Below, one piece after another: positions 18,853-27,939 of a DNA stretch of 64,000 bases. How positions within the stretch are numbered: position 1 is the first letter of the stretch; every line of letters starts with the position of its first letter. Source of the DNA: Salegentibacter sp. 24. GTDB lineage: Bacteria > Bacteroidota > Bacteroidia > Flavobacteriales > Flavobacteriaceae. Location of the stretch: contig NZ_SNWE01000001.1 of NCBI RefSeq assembly GCF_004362395.1, positions 62,001-126,000 on the forward strand, read 5' to 3'. The notes below the pieces were generated by a model. The model worked only from the letters and a program-made list of their open reading frames with translations. It was not told the DNA's origin and made no database searches. The position numbers and the translations under genes are program-made.

Positions 18853-19954
18853 TTTCAAAGATGCTTTAAGCGGATATTCCTGGGATGAGGTGCTGGAAAG
18901 TATTTTCTCCAAAACAGAAGCCGATGTACATTCTGCATTGCAGAGCAGAAAGAGGGATCTTGAGGATTTTAAAGCCCTTATCTCTCCTGCTGCAAAGCCT
19001 TTTTTGGAACAAATGGCGCAACAAAGCAAGAAGATTACCAAAAAACGCTTTGGGAATACGATGCAAATGTACGCTCCCATGTACCTAAGCAATGAATGCC
19101 AGAATATTTGTACTTATTGTGGTTTTAGTATGACAAATAAAATTCCGAGGAAGACTTTGAGCGATGCTGAAATAATCAAGGAAGCCGAATTTTTAAAGTC
19201 AAAGGGTTACGACCATATCCTGCTAGTAACCGGGGAAGCGAACAAGACTGTAGGCGTTGATTATATGTGCAATGCAGTTAAATTACTGAGATCTTATTTT
19301 TCCAATATTTCTATTGAAATTCAGCCCTTGGACCAGTATGAATATGAAAGGCTTATTGAGAACGGACTTTACGCAACCCTGGTTTATCAGGAAACCTATC
19401 ACCGAAAAACCTACAAAATCCATCACCCGAAAGGAAAAAAATCAAATTTCGATTATCGTCTGGAAACCGCAGATCGGCTGGGAAGAGCGGAAATTCACAA
19501 GATTGGGATTGGTGCATTATTCGGATTAGAAGACTGGCGGGCAGATAGTTTTTTCACTGCACTGCATTTAAAATATTTGCAGAAGACCTATTGGAAAACA
19601 AGATATTCTATTTCATTTCCGCGTTTGCGGCCTTTTAGCGGCGGACTAGAACCAAAGGTAGAAATGACAGATCCCGATTTGTTGCAGCTAATATGTGCAT
19701 ACAGGTTGCTTGACGAAGAAGTTGAACTTTCGATTTCTACCCGGGAAAGTGAAGTGTTTAGGAATAATATAGTCCACCTGGGTATTAATTCCATGAGTGC
19801 TGAATCTAAAACGAATCCCGGAGGTTATGTAGTGGAACCACAATCTCTGGAGCAGTTTGAAATTTCCGACGAAAGAAGTACGGAGATCATTGCAAAAATG
19901 CTTTCTGATACCGGAATAGATCCTGTTTGGAAAGATTGGGAAAAAAGCTGGTAA
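18845..19954 (+). CDS. thiH: 2-iminoacetate synthase ThiH (radical SAM tyrosine lyase)
   Basis: Cleaves tyrosine to dehydroglycine and p-cresol to feed ThiG; the oxygen-independent alternative to ThiO. 369 aa. The radical SAM cluster motif CxxxCxxC is Cys85, Cys89, Cys92 ([12 protein letters not shown]). Further signatures are '[15 protein letters not shown]', '[17 protein letters not shown]', 'VYQETYHR' and '[13 protein letters not shown]'. The stop is 2 bases before the thiF start. Confidence 0.97.
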   Translation: MSSFKDALSGYSWDEVLESIFSKTEADVHSALQSRKRDLEDFKALISPAAKPFLEQMAQQSKKITKKRFGNTMQMYAPMYLSNECQNICTYCGFSMTNKIPRKTLSDAEIIKEAEFLKSKGYDHILLVTGEANKTVGVDYMCNAVKLLRSYFSNISIEIQPLDQYEYERLIENGLYATLVYQETYHRKTYKIHHPKGKKSNFDYRLETADRLGRAEIHKIGIGALFGLEDWRADSFFTALHLKYLQKTYWKTRYSISFPRLRPFSGGLEPKVEMTDPDLLQLICAYRLLDEEVELSISTRESEVFRNNIVHLGINSMSAESKTNPGGYVVEPQSLEQFEISDERSTEIIAKMLSDTGIDPVWKDWEKSW

Positions 19955-19956
19955 AA

Positions 19957-21021
19957 ATGTTAACCGAAGAAGAAAAACAACGCTATATACGGCACATCCT
20001 ACTGAAAGAAATCGGTGAAGCGGGACAAATAAAACTGAAGCAGGCGAAGGTCTTGGTGATAGGTGCTGGCGGACTTGGATGTCCTGTCTTGCAATATCTT
20101 GCCGCAGCCGGAGTAGGGAAAATTGGAGTTATAGATAACGATCTGGTTGACACCTCTAATTTACAAAGGCAGATTCTATTTTCAGAAAATAATATAGGGG
20201 AGCCGAAAGTAATAGCTTCTAAAAACCGGCTTCGGGAGATTAATTCTTCGATAGAAATATTGGCGTATAATGAGAGACTTACGGCAGAAAATGCAGTTGA
20301 TTTATTTTCCGTTTACGACATCATAGTGGAAGGGAGTGATAATTTCATCACCAAATACCTGGCAAATGATGCCGCAGTTATGGCAGAAAAGCCCCTGGTA
20401 TTCGGTTCAATTTTCAAGTTTGAGGGACAGGTTTCGGTCTTCAATTACCAAAATGGACCCACTTATCGCTGCCTGTTTCCGGAGCCAGGATTGCCAGAAG
20501 AGATGCCATCCTGCAGTGAAATCGGTGTGTTAGGAATCTTGCCGGGAATCATCGGAAACCTGCAAGCAAATGAAGTGCTAAAGATGATCCTAGGAATAGG
20601 AAATATATTATCAGGAAAATTGCTCGTCTTTAATGCACTTGAAATGCAAACTTGGATTCTGCCATTCTCTAAAAACTCCGCGTTGATAACAGAATTAAAA
20701 GAAATAAATTTTTCCTGTGAAACCAAACCTGGCGATTCCATCTCTTATCAGGAGTATTTAGAATCCAAGTCATCATTTACCTTACTTGACGTAAGGAATT
20801 ATGAAGAACGAATCTCATTCAACATCGGGGGGCTACACATTCCCCTTTCGGAATTAAGAAACAGGTTTGATGAATTGGCTTCCGAAGATAATTTGCTAGT
20901 TTACTGCGCATCCAGCACCAGAAGTTCCAGAGCTATTGCTGAACTTAAAGAAAAATTTAGCGAAAAGAAAATGTACAACCTGGAAGGGGGGCTTAAAAAT
21001 GTGAAACCTGATTATAATTAA
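19957..21021 (+). CDS. thiF: ThiF/MoeB-type adenylyltransferase fused to a rhodanese domain
   Basis: Adenylates the ThiS C-terminus; the fused C-terminal rhodanese domain probably delivers sulfur. 354 aa from ATG 19957, which follows thiH by 2 bases; an upstream ATG inside thiH is less likely. Nucleotide-binding loop GAGGLG at 36-41, 'VIDNDLVDTSNLQRQ', 'EGSDNFITKYLAND', then 'SCSEIGVLGILPG'. The rhodanese domain (about 255-354) has 'LLDVRNYEER' and active-site Cys317 in 'VYCASSTRSSRA'. The two CxxC zinc pairs seen in most ThiF/MoeB proteins are not complete: 'GPTYRCLFPE' keeps one Cys and the second pair is missing. Last gene of the operon. Confidence 0.92.
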   Translation: MLTEEEKQRYIRHILLKEIGEAGQIKLKQAKVLVIGAGGLGCPVLQYLAAAGVGKIGVIDNDLVDTSNLQRQILFSENNIGEPKVIASKNRLREINSSIEILAYNERLTAENAVDLFSVYDIIVEGSDNFITKYLANDAAVMAEKPLVFGSIFKFEGQVSVFNYQNGPTYRCLFPEPGLPEEMPSCSEIGVLGILPGIIGNLQANEVLKMILGIGNILSGKLLVFNALEMQTWILPFSKNSALITELKEINFSCETKPGDSISYQEYLESKSSFTLLDVRNYEERISFNIGGLHIPLSELRNRFDELASEDNLLVYCASSTRSSRAIAELKEKFSEKKMYNLEGGLKNVKPDYN

Positions 21022-21462
21022 ACAAGCTTTATTTTAACTTTAGATTAGGTCTTGGACCCGGGAAGGTAGAAACAATCTATTTCTTAGGTTTTTTACAATT
21101 TTTTCTGCATTTCGGCTTATATCCAATGAATAATCATTTAAATTTCCCAGAAAAATTTATTCACAAACTGAAAAATTTTGGACAAAATCAGATTCTGGTA
21201 TTGGAAAATCAATTAGATAGCGTACTTCTATACTATATTCAATTATGATGCTTTTAAGGTGCCACTCAATAAAAAAATAACTAGTATTGAGGATTTCGGA
21301 ATAAGCCTATTTATCACTAGTAATATTTTTTAGTAGACACGAATCTAGATAAAAAATCCTTGTTATTTATTGTGTATCGACCTTATGAAATCTTGATTAT
21401 CAAAAAAATTGAAACAGAAAGGAAAACAGAAAAGGTTTGGAAAGAGTTTGGAAAAAGGTATT
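21022..21462. other. Long AT-rich intergenic region, no gene seen
   Basis: Spacer between the thiamine operon and the tRNA terminator. I find no credible coding frame, no clear terminator for the thi operon, and no repeat worth naming. The sequence is strongly AT-rich. Confidence 0.5.
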
Positions 21463-21505
21463 AAAAAAACCCGCAAAACCTTTAATTATAAGGGTTTTGG
21501 GGTTT
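21463..21505 (-). terminator. Terminator of the tRNA-Leu gene
   Basis: On the minus strand a long stem made of AAACCC...GGGTTT outside and AAAACC...GGTTTT inside, with an AT-rich loop, is followed by a run of seven T. It begins 6 bases after the 3' end of the tRNA. Confidence 0.75.
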
Positions 21506-21511
21506 ATTCAG

Positions 21512-21593
21512 TACTCGAGGCGGGAATCGAACCCGCACAACCGAAGTTACTGGATTTTGAATCCAGCGCGTCTACCAGTTCCGCCACTCGAGC
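21512..21593 (-). tRNA. tRNA-Leu (anticodon CAA)
   Basis: Class II tRNA of 82 bases on the minus strand. The acceptor stem GCTCGAG pairs with CTCGAGT (first pair G-U), discriminator A. The anticodon stem CTGGA/TCCAG encloses loop TTCAAAA, giving anticodon CAA (plus-strand 21557-21559), which reads the Leu codon UUG. A long variable arm (TAACTTCGGTTGT) and the T-loop GTTCGATTC are present. CCA is not encoded. Confidence 0.96.
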
Positions 21594-21697
21594 TAATGGA
21601 GGGCAAAAGTAAAAAAAAATCTTACCTGCCAGTGTTTTTTTCGAACTTTAAAATTTGAGTCTGTACTTAATAGTGAGGTGTTAAAGGAATTAATTTT

Positions 21698-21705
21698 TAA
21701 ATTTG
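21698..21705 (+). promoter_or_regulatory. -7 box of prs
   Basis: TAAATTTG fits TAnnTTTG exactly, 38 bases before the prs ATG. No TTG at the ideal -33 distance. Confidence 0.45.
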
Positions 21706-21743
21706 CAACACAACAAACAACATTTACACAAAAACAACATAAC

Positions 21744-22685
21744 ATGCCCAACGTAATTCCCGAGGCCAAAATTTTTTCCTGTACTCAGAGCAAAGTTTTA
21801 GCTGAAAAAATAGCGGCTGCTTACGGCACCAAACTAGGAAATGTAATCACTTCAACTTATAGCGATGGCGAATTTCAGCCATCATTTGAGGAATCGGTTC
21901 GCGGTTCGCGAGTTTTTATTATTGGTTCCACCCATCCGGGATCAGACCATTTGATGGAAATGCTTTTAATGCTTGATGCGGCCAAAAGAGCTTCGGCGAG
22001 ACATATTACAGCTGTACTCCCGTATTTCGGTTGGGCACGCCAGGATAGAAAAGATAAGCCCCGGGTGCCAATTGCAGCAAAAATGATAGCTAGCATTCTT
22101 GAAACCGCAGGTGCAACCAGAATTATTACTATGGATTTACATGCTGATCAAATTCAGGGATTTTTTGAAAAACCTGTAGATCATCTTTATGCTTCCACCG
22201 TATTTCTTCCACATTTGAAGAATTTGAAATTAGATAATTTAACCATTGCCTCACCAGATATGGGTGGTTCTAAAAGAGCCTACGCATATTCTAAAGCTTT
22301 GGAAAGTGATGTGGTTATTTGTTACAAGCAAAGGGCAAAGGCCAACATTATTTCGCATATGGAGCTTATTGGTAATGTAGAAGGTAAAAATGTTGTTTTA
22401 GTGGATGATATGGTAGACACAGCCGGAACCTTAACCAAAGCCGCTGATGTTATGATGGAGCGCGGAGCAAAGAGCGTTCGTGCAATCTGTACACATCCTG
22501 TGCTTTCTGGAGAAGCATATGAACGTATTGAAAACTCTAAACTTCAGGAATTAATTGTTACTGATTCTATTCCCTTAAAAAAGGAAAGTCGAAAAATTAA
22601 AGTAGTAAGCTGCTCCGATCTTTTTGCTGATGTAATGAGTAGAGTGCACAAAAATAAATCTATCAGTTCAAAATTTGTTATGTAA
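21744..22685 (+). CDS. prs: Ribose-phosphate pyrophosphokinase Prs
   Basis: Makes PRPP from ribose 5-phosphate and ATP for nucleotide, His, Trp and NAD synthesis. 313 aa from the ATG at 21744; an upstream in-frame start adds 22 residues with no family match. Signatures: 'STYSDGEFQPSFEESVRG', the flexible loop 'YFGWARQDRKDKPRVPI', 'TMDLHADQIQGFF', and the PRPP loop 'NVVLVDDMVDTAGTL'. It precedes rplY and pth, a common bacterial order. Confidence 0.97.
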   Translation: MPNVIPEAKIFSCTQSKVLAEKIAAAYGTKLGNVITSTYSDGEFQPSFEESVRGSRVFIIGSTHPGSDHLMEMLLMLDAAKRASARHITAVLPYFGWARQDRKDKPRVPIAAKMIASILETAGATRIITMDLHADQIQGFFEKPVDHLYASTVFLPHLKNLKLDNLTIASPDMGGSKRAYAYSKALESDVVICYKQRAKANIISHMELIGNVEGKNVVLVDDMVDTAGTLTKAADVMMERGAKSVRAICTHPVLSGEAYERIENSKLQELIVTDSIPLKKESRKIKVVSCSDLFADVMSRVHKNKSISSKFVM

Positions 22686-22687
22686 AA

Positions 22688-22717
22688 GAATTGATTGAAT
22701 TCAATTTAGTTTTTTTG
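22688..22717 (+). terminator. Weak possible terminator after prs
   Basis: A short AT-rich hairpin (ATTG/CAAT around the palindrome TTGAATTCAA) followed by TTTTTTT. The low stem stability makes it uncertain. Confidence 0.35.
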
Positions 22718-22802
22718 TTCTCAGTTTCTAGAGGTAAATCTCAACGAGCATCATCTTTTTAAAGAATTTTAAGTCAGGGTTTTATAGAAAGGAAAAAAGC
22801 CT

Positions 22803-22810
22803 TACTTTTG
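22803..22810 (+). promoter_or_regulatory. -7 box of rplY
   Basis: TACTTTTG fits TAnnTTTG exactly, 20 bases before the ATG; the position suits a short leader. Confidence 0.5.
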
Positions 22811-22830
22811 CAGCCTAAAATTTTTCAACA

Positions 22831-23487
22831 ATGAAATCAATTACGATCAACGGATCTAAAAGAGAAAGCGTAGGAAAGAAAGCCACGAAGGCCCTACGTA
22901 ATGCTGGACAGGTTCCTTGCGTATTATACGGGGGAGATGCCAAGCCGTTGCATTTTGCAACAGAAGAAATTTCGTTTAACGACCTTGTGTACACCCCAGA
23001 TGTGCATACAGTGGAAATTAAGTTTGGAGATGGTGAGAAATTCAATGCCATTCTTCAGGACATTCAATTCCACCCGGTTACCGATGCTATTTTGCACGTA
23101 GATTTCTACCAAATTAGTGATGATAAACCAATCACTATGGAAATCCCTATCCATACGGAAGGTGTTGCGAGAGGGGTTAAAAATGGTGGTGTTTTAAGAT
23201 ACAACCTGCGTCGTTTAAAAGTAAGAGGTTTGGCCAACGAATTGCCGGATTACATTACAGCCGACGTTTCTAAACTTAAAATAGGTCAAAAACTTTACGT
23301 TACCGCCGTTGCAGATGAGTCTTACGAGATTCAGCATCCAGATAACACGGTAATTTGTCAGGTTAGAACTTCACGTAATATTGTTGCCCTTGAGGACGAT
23401 GAAGATGAAGACGAAGTACCAGCAGACGAAGTACCATCTACAGAAACAGATGATGTTGCTGCAGTTAAAGAGGGAGAAGATAGTTAG
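22831..23487 (+). CDS. rplY: 50S ribosomal protein L25 / general stress protein Ctc
   Basis: 5S rRNA-binding ribosomal protein of the long (CTC) type, 218 aa: an N-terminal L25 domain ('[26 protein letters not shown]') and a C-terminal TL5/CTC beta domain ('[24 protein letters not shown]'). The tail is highly acidic ([14 protein letters not shown]...). It has its own promoter and a strong terminator, between prs and pth. Confidence 0.97.
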   Translation: MKSITINGSKRESVGKKATKALRNAGQVPCVLYGGDAKPLHFATEEISFNDLVYTPDVHTVEIKFGDGEKFNAILQDIQFHPVTDAILHVDFYQISDDKPITMEIPIHTEGVARGVKNGGVLRYNLRRLKVRGLANELPDYITADVSKLKIGQKLYVTAVADESYEIQHPDNTVICQVRTSRNIVALEDDEDEDEVPADEVPSTETDDVAAVKEGEDS

Positions 23488-23511
23488 TCTTACTTTTTTT
23501 AGCAAAAACAT

Positions 23512-23543
23512 AAAAGCATCCCACAAAGGGGTGCTTTTTTTTT
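23512..23543 (+). terminator. Rho-independent terminator of rplY
   Basis: AAAGCATCCC (23513-23522) pairs with GGGGTGCTTT (from 23528), with one G-U pair and a 5-base loop, followed by nine T. It lies 25 bases after the rplY stop. Confidence 0.88.
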
Positions 23544-23682
23544 ACTAATAAATTAAGGTGTTTTTTCAATATATTTTATCTCAAGAGTTTTTCAGCAAGT
23601 CCAGTTTGCTATCTTGTCTTTTAATCCTTATAAAAAATTTTAGTTAGATTCTAATAATTTTATCTTTACCAAAACAAAAGCT

Positions 23683-24312
23683 ATGCTATCTTTTTTCGGA
23701 AAAATACTCAGTAAGAAGAAGCCCCAGGAAGAAGAACCAGATCCTATGAAGAAATATTTGATCGCCGGGTTAGGAAATCCCGGTCCTAAATACGAAAATA
23801 CCCGCCATAATATAGGTTTTAAGATTCTTGATTATATAGCCGAAAAAGAAGAAGTAAGTTTTTCCACGGAGAAACTGGGAGATGTAGCTCAGTTTAAGTT
23901 CAAAGGACGCACCTTTGTAATGCTTAAACCCTCTACTTATATGAATTTAAGCGGAAAGGCAGTCAATTATTGGCTTCAGAAAGAAAAAATAGAATTAGAA
24001 AATCTTTTGGTAATTACCGATGACCTTAACCTGGCTTTTGGGACAATTCGGCTAAAAACCAAAGGTAGTGATGGAGGGCATAATGGGTTGAAAGATATAC
24101 AGAACACACTCAGTACCACAAATTACAATAGATTTAGATTTGGTATTAGTGACAAATTCTCGAAGGGCCAGCAAGTAGATTATGTATTGGGAGAATGGGG
24201 TGAAGAAGAAAAAAAAGAATTGTCAGAACGCCTTGAGAAAGCGACTGAATTGGTAAAATCTTTTGGAACAGCAGGCGTTTCCAATACAATGAATTCGTTT
24301 AACGGTAAATAG
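23683..24312 (+). CDS. pth: Peptidyl-tRNA hydrolase Pth
   Basis: Releases tRNA from prematurely ended peptidyl-tRNA. The core starts at about residue 23 with 'KYLIAGLGNPGPKYENTRHNIGF', containing the catalytic His; then 'KPSTYMNLSGKAV' and 'DDLNLAFGTIRLKTKGSDGGHNGLKDI'. The 209-aa call includes about 21 extra residues, mostly basic and acidic. Such extensions are common in flavobacterial Pth, but the ATG at 23746 is an alternative start. A TATCTTTA box lies 16 bases upstream of the longer start, which favours it. Confidence 0.95.
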   Translation: MLSFFGKILSKKKPQEEEPDPMKKYLIAGLGNPGPKYENTRHNIGFKILDYIAEKEEVSFSTEKLGDVAQFKFKGRTFVMLKPSTYMNLSGKAVNYWLQKEKIELENLLVITDDLNLAFGTIRLKTKGSDGGHNGLKDIQNTLSTTNYNRFRFGISDKFSKGQQVDYVLGEWGEEEKKELSERLEKATELVKSFGTAGVSNTMNSFNGK

Positions 24313-24319
24313 GTTGGCC

Positions 24320-25258
24320 TTGAAAATACATAAAGGAGCAAATGCTTTTAACGGAAATACCCAAACCGTAGTTACTATTGGTACATTTGATGGGGTTCAT
24401 GCCGGTCACCAAAAGATTATATCTCGTCTGGTAGATGCTGCGAAAATCGAGAATCTGGAGTCCGTGATTTTTACTTTTTTTCCGCACCCCAGAATGGTTC
24501 TGCAAAAGGAAAGTGGGCTAAAGCTTATAAATACCATAGAAGAACGCACTGAAATCTTAGAAAAAACGGAAATTGACCATTTGGTGGTTCATCCATTTAC
24601 TCAACAATTTTCTCGGCTTACTGCCCAGGAATTTGTTCGTGATATTTTGGTTAATCGTTTAAAAGCAAAAAAGGTGATTATTGGTTACGATCATCGTTTT
24701 GGCCGGAACCGTACTGCAGATATTAATACCCTAAAACAATTTGGGGAAGAATATGGCTTTGAAGTAGAGGAGATTACAAAACAGGAAGTAGACCAGGTAG
24801 CAGTAAGCTCTACGAAAATAAGGAATGCCCTTTTAGAGGGTAAAGTAGAGCGGGCTAATAGTTACCTGCAAACTCCTTTTAGTTTAAAAGGCAAAGTCAT
24901 AAAAGGCAGAGGTTTGGGCAAGGAATTTAATTACCCTACAGCGAATTTGAGTATTAAAGAGGATTATAAATTAATTCCGAAAAACGGGGTATATGTAGTT
25001 CGTTCAACAATTAATGGGAAACGCTACTTTGGGATGATGAACATTGGCACCAATCCCACCGTTGGAGGAGAAAAGCAAACCATAGAGACCTACTTTTTTA
25101 ATCTCAACAAAGACCTTTACGGTCAAGAACTAGCTATAGAAATGTTGGTGAGAATTCGTAATGAAAAAAAATTCAACTCCATAGACGCTTTGAAAATAGC
25201 AATGCGACAGGACGAAGCATTCTCCAGGCAATATATTAAAGATAACTATGCTGAATAA
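24320..25258 (+). CDS. ribF: Bifunctional riboflavin kinase / FAD synthetase RibF
   Basis: Converts riboflavin to FMN and FAD, about 312 aa. The N-terminal FAD synthetase domain has 'TIGTFDGVHAGHQKII' and 'VIIGYDHRFGRNRTADI', then 'VSSTKIRNALLEG'; the C-terminal kinase domain has 'GRGLGKEFNYPTANL', 'NGVYVV' and 'MNIGTNPTVGG'. There is no ATG near the N-terminus; TTG 24320 gives the natural start MKIHKG and TTG 24314 is 2 codons longer. It lies 7 bases after pth and its end overlaps the next gene by 11 bases. Confidence 0.95.
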   Translation: MKIHKGANAFNGNTQTVVTIGTFDGVHAGHQKIISRLVDAAKIENLESVIFTFFPHPRMVLQKESGLKLINTIEERTEILEKTEIDHLVVHPFTQQFSRLTAQEFVRDILVNRLKAKKVIIGYDHRFGRNRTADINTLKQFGEEYGFEVEEITKQEVDQVAVSSTKIRNALLEGKVERANSYLQTPFSLKGKVIKGRGLGKEFNYPTANLSIKEDYKLIPKNGVYVVRSTINGKRYFGMMNIGTNPTVGGEKQTIETYFFNLNKDLYGQELAIEMLVRIRNEKKFNSIDALKIAMRQDEAFSRQYIKDNYAE

Positions 25259-26567
25259 ATGGCTTTTTAAGCAGGTAGATAATTCGGCACTTATTGCCTT
25301 TCGAATTATCTTTGGCTTGCTTATTACGCTTGAAGCTGTCGGGGCTATTTTCACCGGTTGGGTGCGTAGAACCCTTATCGAGCCTGAATTCACTTTTAAT
25401 TTTATCGGTTTTGAATTCCTCCAGCCGCTTCCGGGAAACGGAATGCTATATTACTACGGGATATTAGGATTATTTGGTGTTTTAGTGATGTTGGGCTATA
25501 AATACCGATTTAGTATTTTTTGCTATACTATTATGTGGGCAGGAGTCTATTTGATGCAAAAATCCTCCTATAACAACCACTATTACTTACTGATGTTGCT
25601 GTGTATTTTCATGTTTTTTCTACCCGCACATCGTTACCTTTCACTAGCAGTCTGGAGAAAGCCAGATTTAAAGAAAATTGCTATGCCACAATGGGTTTGG
25701 GTGGTAATCGTTCTTCAATTATGGATAGTCTACACTTATGCCTCAGTAGCAAAACTCTATCCAGATTGGTTAAACGGAACGCTTCCGGAGATGCTCATGC
25801 GGGGGAAAGCAGATTACTGGCTGGTAGGAGATATACTTCAGCAAAAATGGATTAGATATATAATTACCTATTTTGGACTTTTCTTCGATTTATTGATTAT
25901 TCCAGCACTTTTGTGGAAGCCAACGAGATTACCATCTTTTATCCTCGCTATCTTTTTTCATCTTTTCAATAGTTTTATTTTTCAAATAGGAATTTTCCCT
26001 TATTTATCGCTGGCTTTTTGTTTATTCTTTTTTCCGGCAGAAAAAATAAATAAGTATATCCTACGCAATAAGAAACCTTTTTACGATAAAGCCGAGATAC
26101 TAATACCATCTTATAAAAAACCACTTATTGCAGTTCTTTTAGTTTGGTTTGTTATTCAAATTGCTTTACCGCTTAGACACTGGTTTTTTCAGGATGATGT
26201 GCTTTGGACAGAAGAAGGGCATAGACTAAGTTGGCGGATGATGTTACGTTCCCGATCTGGTAGAACCACCTTTAAAGTAGTAGAAAGAGGAAAGAGCGAT
26301 ACTATATATGTGAATAAAGCCCGATTTTTAAGTTCCAAGCAAAGGCGTTCTGCAAGTTCTAAACCGGATATGATGTGGCAGTTTGCGCAACACCTGGAGA
26401 GAGTTTATGCTGAAAAAGGGAAGGATGTTCAGGTTTTTGTAGAATCTCAAATAAGCATAAACGGACGTCCTTATGAGAATTTTATTGACCCGAAAGTTGA
26501 TCTTGCTGCTGAAAAATGGTCTCATTTTAACCATCATGATTGGATTTTACCTTCAAAATTAGACTAG
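25248..26567 (+). CDS. HTTM-domain (vitamin K-dependent gamma-carboxylase-like) membrane protein
   Basis: Multi-pass membrane protein, 439 aa. The N-terminal two thirds form an HTTM domain: 'ALIAFRIIFGLLITLEAVG', then 'YLMQKSSYNNHYYLLMLLCIFMFFLPAHRYLSL' and 'LQLWIVYTYASVAKLYPDWL', with about eight hydrophobic segments; the C-terminal part is soluble ('SWRMMLRSRSGRTTFKV'). The domain is shared with gamma-glutamyl carboxylase, but bacterial members have no settled function. It overlaps ribF by 11 bases, so it is translationally coupled to it. Confidence 0.85.
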   Translation: MLNKWLFKQVDNSALIAFRIIFGLLITLEAVGAIFTGWVRRTLIEPEFTFNFIGFEFLQPLPGNGMLYYYGILGLFGVLVMLGYKYRFSIFCYTIMWAGVYLMQKSSYNNHYYLLMLLCIFMFFLPAHRYLSLAVWRKPDLKKIAMPQWVWVVIVLQLWIVYTYASVAKLYPDWLNGTLPEMLMRGKADYWLVGDILQQKWIRYIITYFGLFFDLLIIPALLWKPTRLPSFILAIFFHLFNSFIFQIGIFPYLSLAFCLFFFPAEKINKYILRNKKPFYDKAEILIPSYKKPLIAVLLVWFVIQIALPLRHWFFQDDVLWTEEGHRLSWRMMLRSRSGRTTFKVVERGKSDTIYVNKARFLSSKQRRSASSKPDMMWQFAQHLERVYAEKGKDVQVFVESQISINGRPYENFIDPKVDLAAEKWSHFNHHDWILPSKLD

Positions 26568-26586
26568 AAATTTAGAGTGCTTTTGT

Positions 26587-26594
26587 TACATTTG
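26587..26594 (+). promoter_or_regulatory. -7 box of serS
   Basis: TACATTTG fits TAnnTTTG exactly, 27 bases before the ATG, in the gap after the HTTM gene. Confidence 0.45.
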
Positions 26595-26621
26595 CTGCTT
26601 CAAATTAGGTAAAAGAAAGCT

Positions 26622-27893
26622 ATGTTACAGGTTAACCATATCAGGGAAAATAAAGAAGACTTCATAAAGGGACTCAAAAAAAGAAATTTTGAGGCTGAAA
26701 GTATTCTGGATGAGGTGTTGCAACTGGATGAAAAACGTCGTGCAACCCAGGTAAAACTCGATGATATTTTAGCTGAATCTAACAGGCTCTCTAAAGAAAT
26801 CGGAATAATGTTTAAGAGTGGCGAACATCAGAAGGCTAACCTAATTAAAGAAAAAACGGGAAAGCTAAAAGAAGATTCTAAAGCACTTTCTGAAGATCTT
26901 TCAATAACAATTGCGCAGTTAGAAGCTTTGCTTTATACTATTCCAAACGTACCACATAAATCTGTTCCAGCAGGAACTTCAGAAGAGGATAACGAAGAGA
27001 TATTTAAAGAAGGAGATATTCCGGTACTCGCAGAAGGTTCCCTTCCTCATTGGGAGCTGGCCAAAAAGTATGATATAATAGATTTTGAACTTGGGAATAA
27101 AGTTACCGGAGCTGGGTTTCCAGTTTATAAGGGAAAAGGTGCCAGATTGCAACGTGCTTTAATAACCTACTTTCTTGATAAAGCGATAGAAGCCGGTTAT
27201 ACCGAATACCAGTTGCCCTTAATGATCAATGAAGCTTCCGGACTGGGCACCGGGCAGTTACCCGATAAAGAAGGTCAAATGTACCATATAACAGCTGATG
27301 ATCTTTATATGATCCCAACAGCTGAGGTTCCAATGACCAACATGTATCGTGACCGATTGTTGACCGATAAGGATTTTCCAATAGCCTGTACCGGCTATAC
27401 CCCTTGTTTTAGACGTGAAGCAGGTTCATACGGGGCCCATGTGCGAGGGCTTAATCGTTTACATCAATTTGACAAAGTGGAGTTGGTAAGGATTGAAAAG
27501 CCCGAAGATTCTTATACAGCTTTAAATAATATGGTGGAACATATTAAAGATATCTTGGCTGATTTGAAATTACCTTATAGAATCTTGAGACTTTGCGGTG
27601 GGGATCTTGGATTTACTGCTGCCCTTACCTATGATTTTGAAGTTTTTTCTACCGCCCAGGATCGATGGTTGGAGATTAGTTCGGTTTCGAACTTTGAGAC
27701 TTTCCAGGCTAACCGACTTAAGCTTCGGTACAAAAACAAAGAAGGTAAAAAGGAATTAGTACACACATTAAATGGAAGTGCATTAGCTTTACCACGTGTA
27801 CTCGCTGGAATTCTAGAGAATTACCAGACTGAAAAAGGAATAAAAATTCCAGATGTTTTGGTGCCTTATACAGGTTTCAACCTTATAGATTAA
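26622..27893 (+). CDS. serS: Serine-tRNA ligase SerS
   Basis: Charges tRNA-Ser (and tRNA-Sec). 423 aa: an N-terminal coiled-coil arm (about 1-105, with 'LQLDEKRRATQVKLDDILAE') and a class II catalytic core. 'GTGQLPDKEGQMYHI', 'LYMIPTAEVPMTNMYRD', motif 2 'CFRREAGSYG' with 'GLNRLHQFDKVELV', and motif 3 'LNGSALALPRVLAGILEN' are present. Full length. Confidence 0.98.
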   Translation: MLQVNHIRENKEDFIKGLKKRNFEAESILDEVLQLDEKRRATQVKLDDILAESNRLSKEIGIMFKSGEHQKANLIKEKTGKLKEDSKALSEDLSITIAQLEALLYTIPNVPHKSVPAGTSEEDNEEIFKEGDIPVLAEGSLPHWELAKKYDIIDFELGNKVTGAGFPVYKGKGARLQRALITYFLDKAIEAGYTEYQLPLMINEASGLGTGQLPDKEGQMYHITADDLYMIPTAEVPMTNMYRDRLLTDKDFPIACTGYTPCFRREAGSYGAHVRGLNRLHQFDKVELVRIEKPEDSYTALNNMVEHIKDILADLKLPYRILRLCGGDLGFTAALTYDFEVFSTAQDRWLEISSVSNFETFQANRLKLRYKNKEGKKELVHTLNGSALALPRVLAGILENYQTEKGIKIPDVLVPYTGFNLID

Positions 27894-27927
27894 ACGCCTA
27901 AACATATAGAATCAATAGGCAAATCCG

Positions 27928-27935
27928 TATCTTTA
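27928..27935 (+). promoter_or_regulatory. Putative -7 box of the TPR protein gene
   Basis: TATCTTTA (one base off TAnnTTTG) ends 4 bases before the ATG, so a transcript from here would be leaderless. Readthrough from serS is an alternative. Confidence 0.35.
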
Positions 27936-27939
27936 CAAG

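Noticed and set aside
21409-21658. Two overlapping plus-strand reading frames across the tRNA region
   Set aside because: They are translations of the antisense of tRNA-Leu; the stretch resembling SRRESNPHNRSYWIL is a well-known false protein from tRNA genes.
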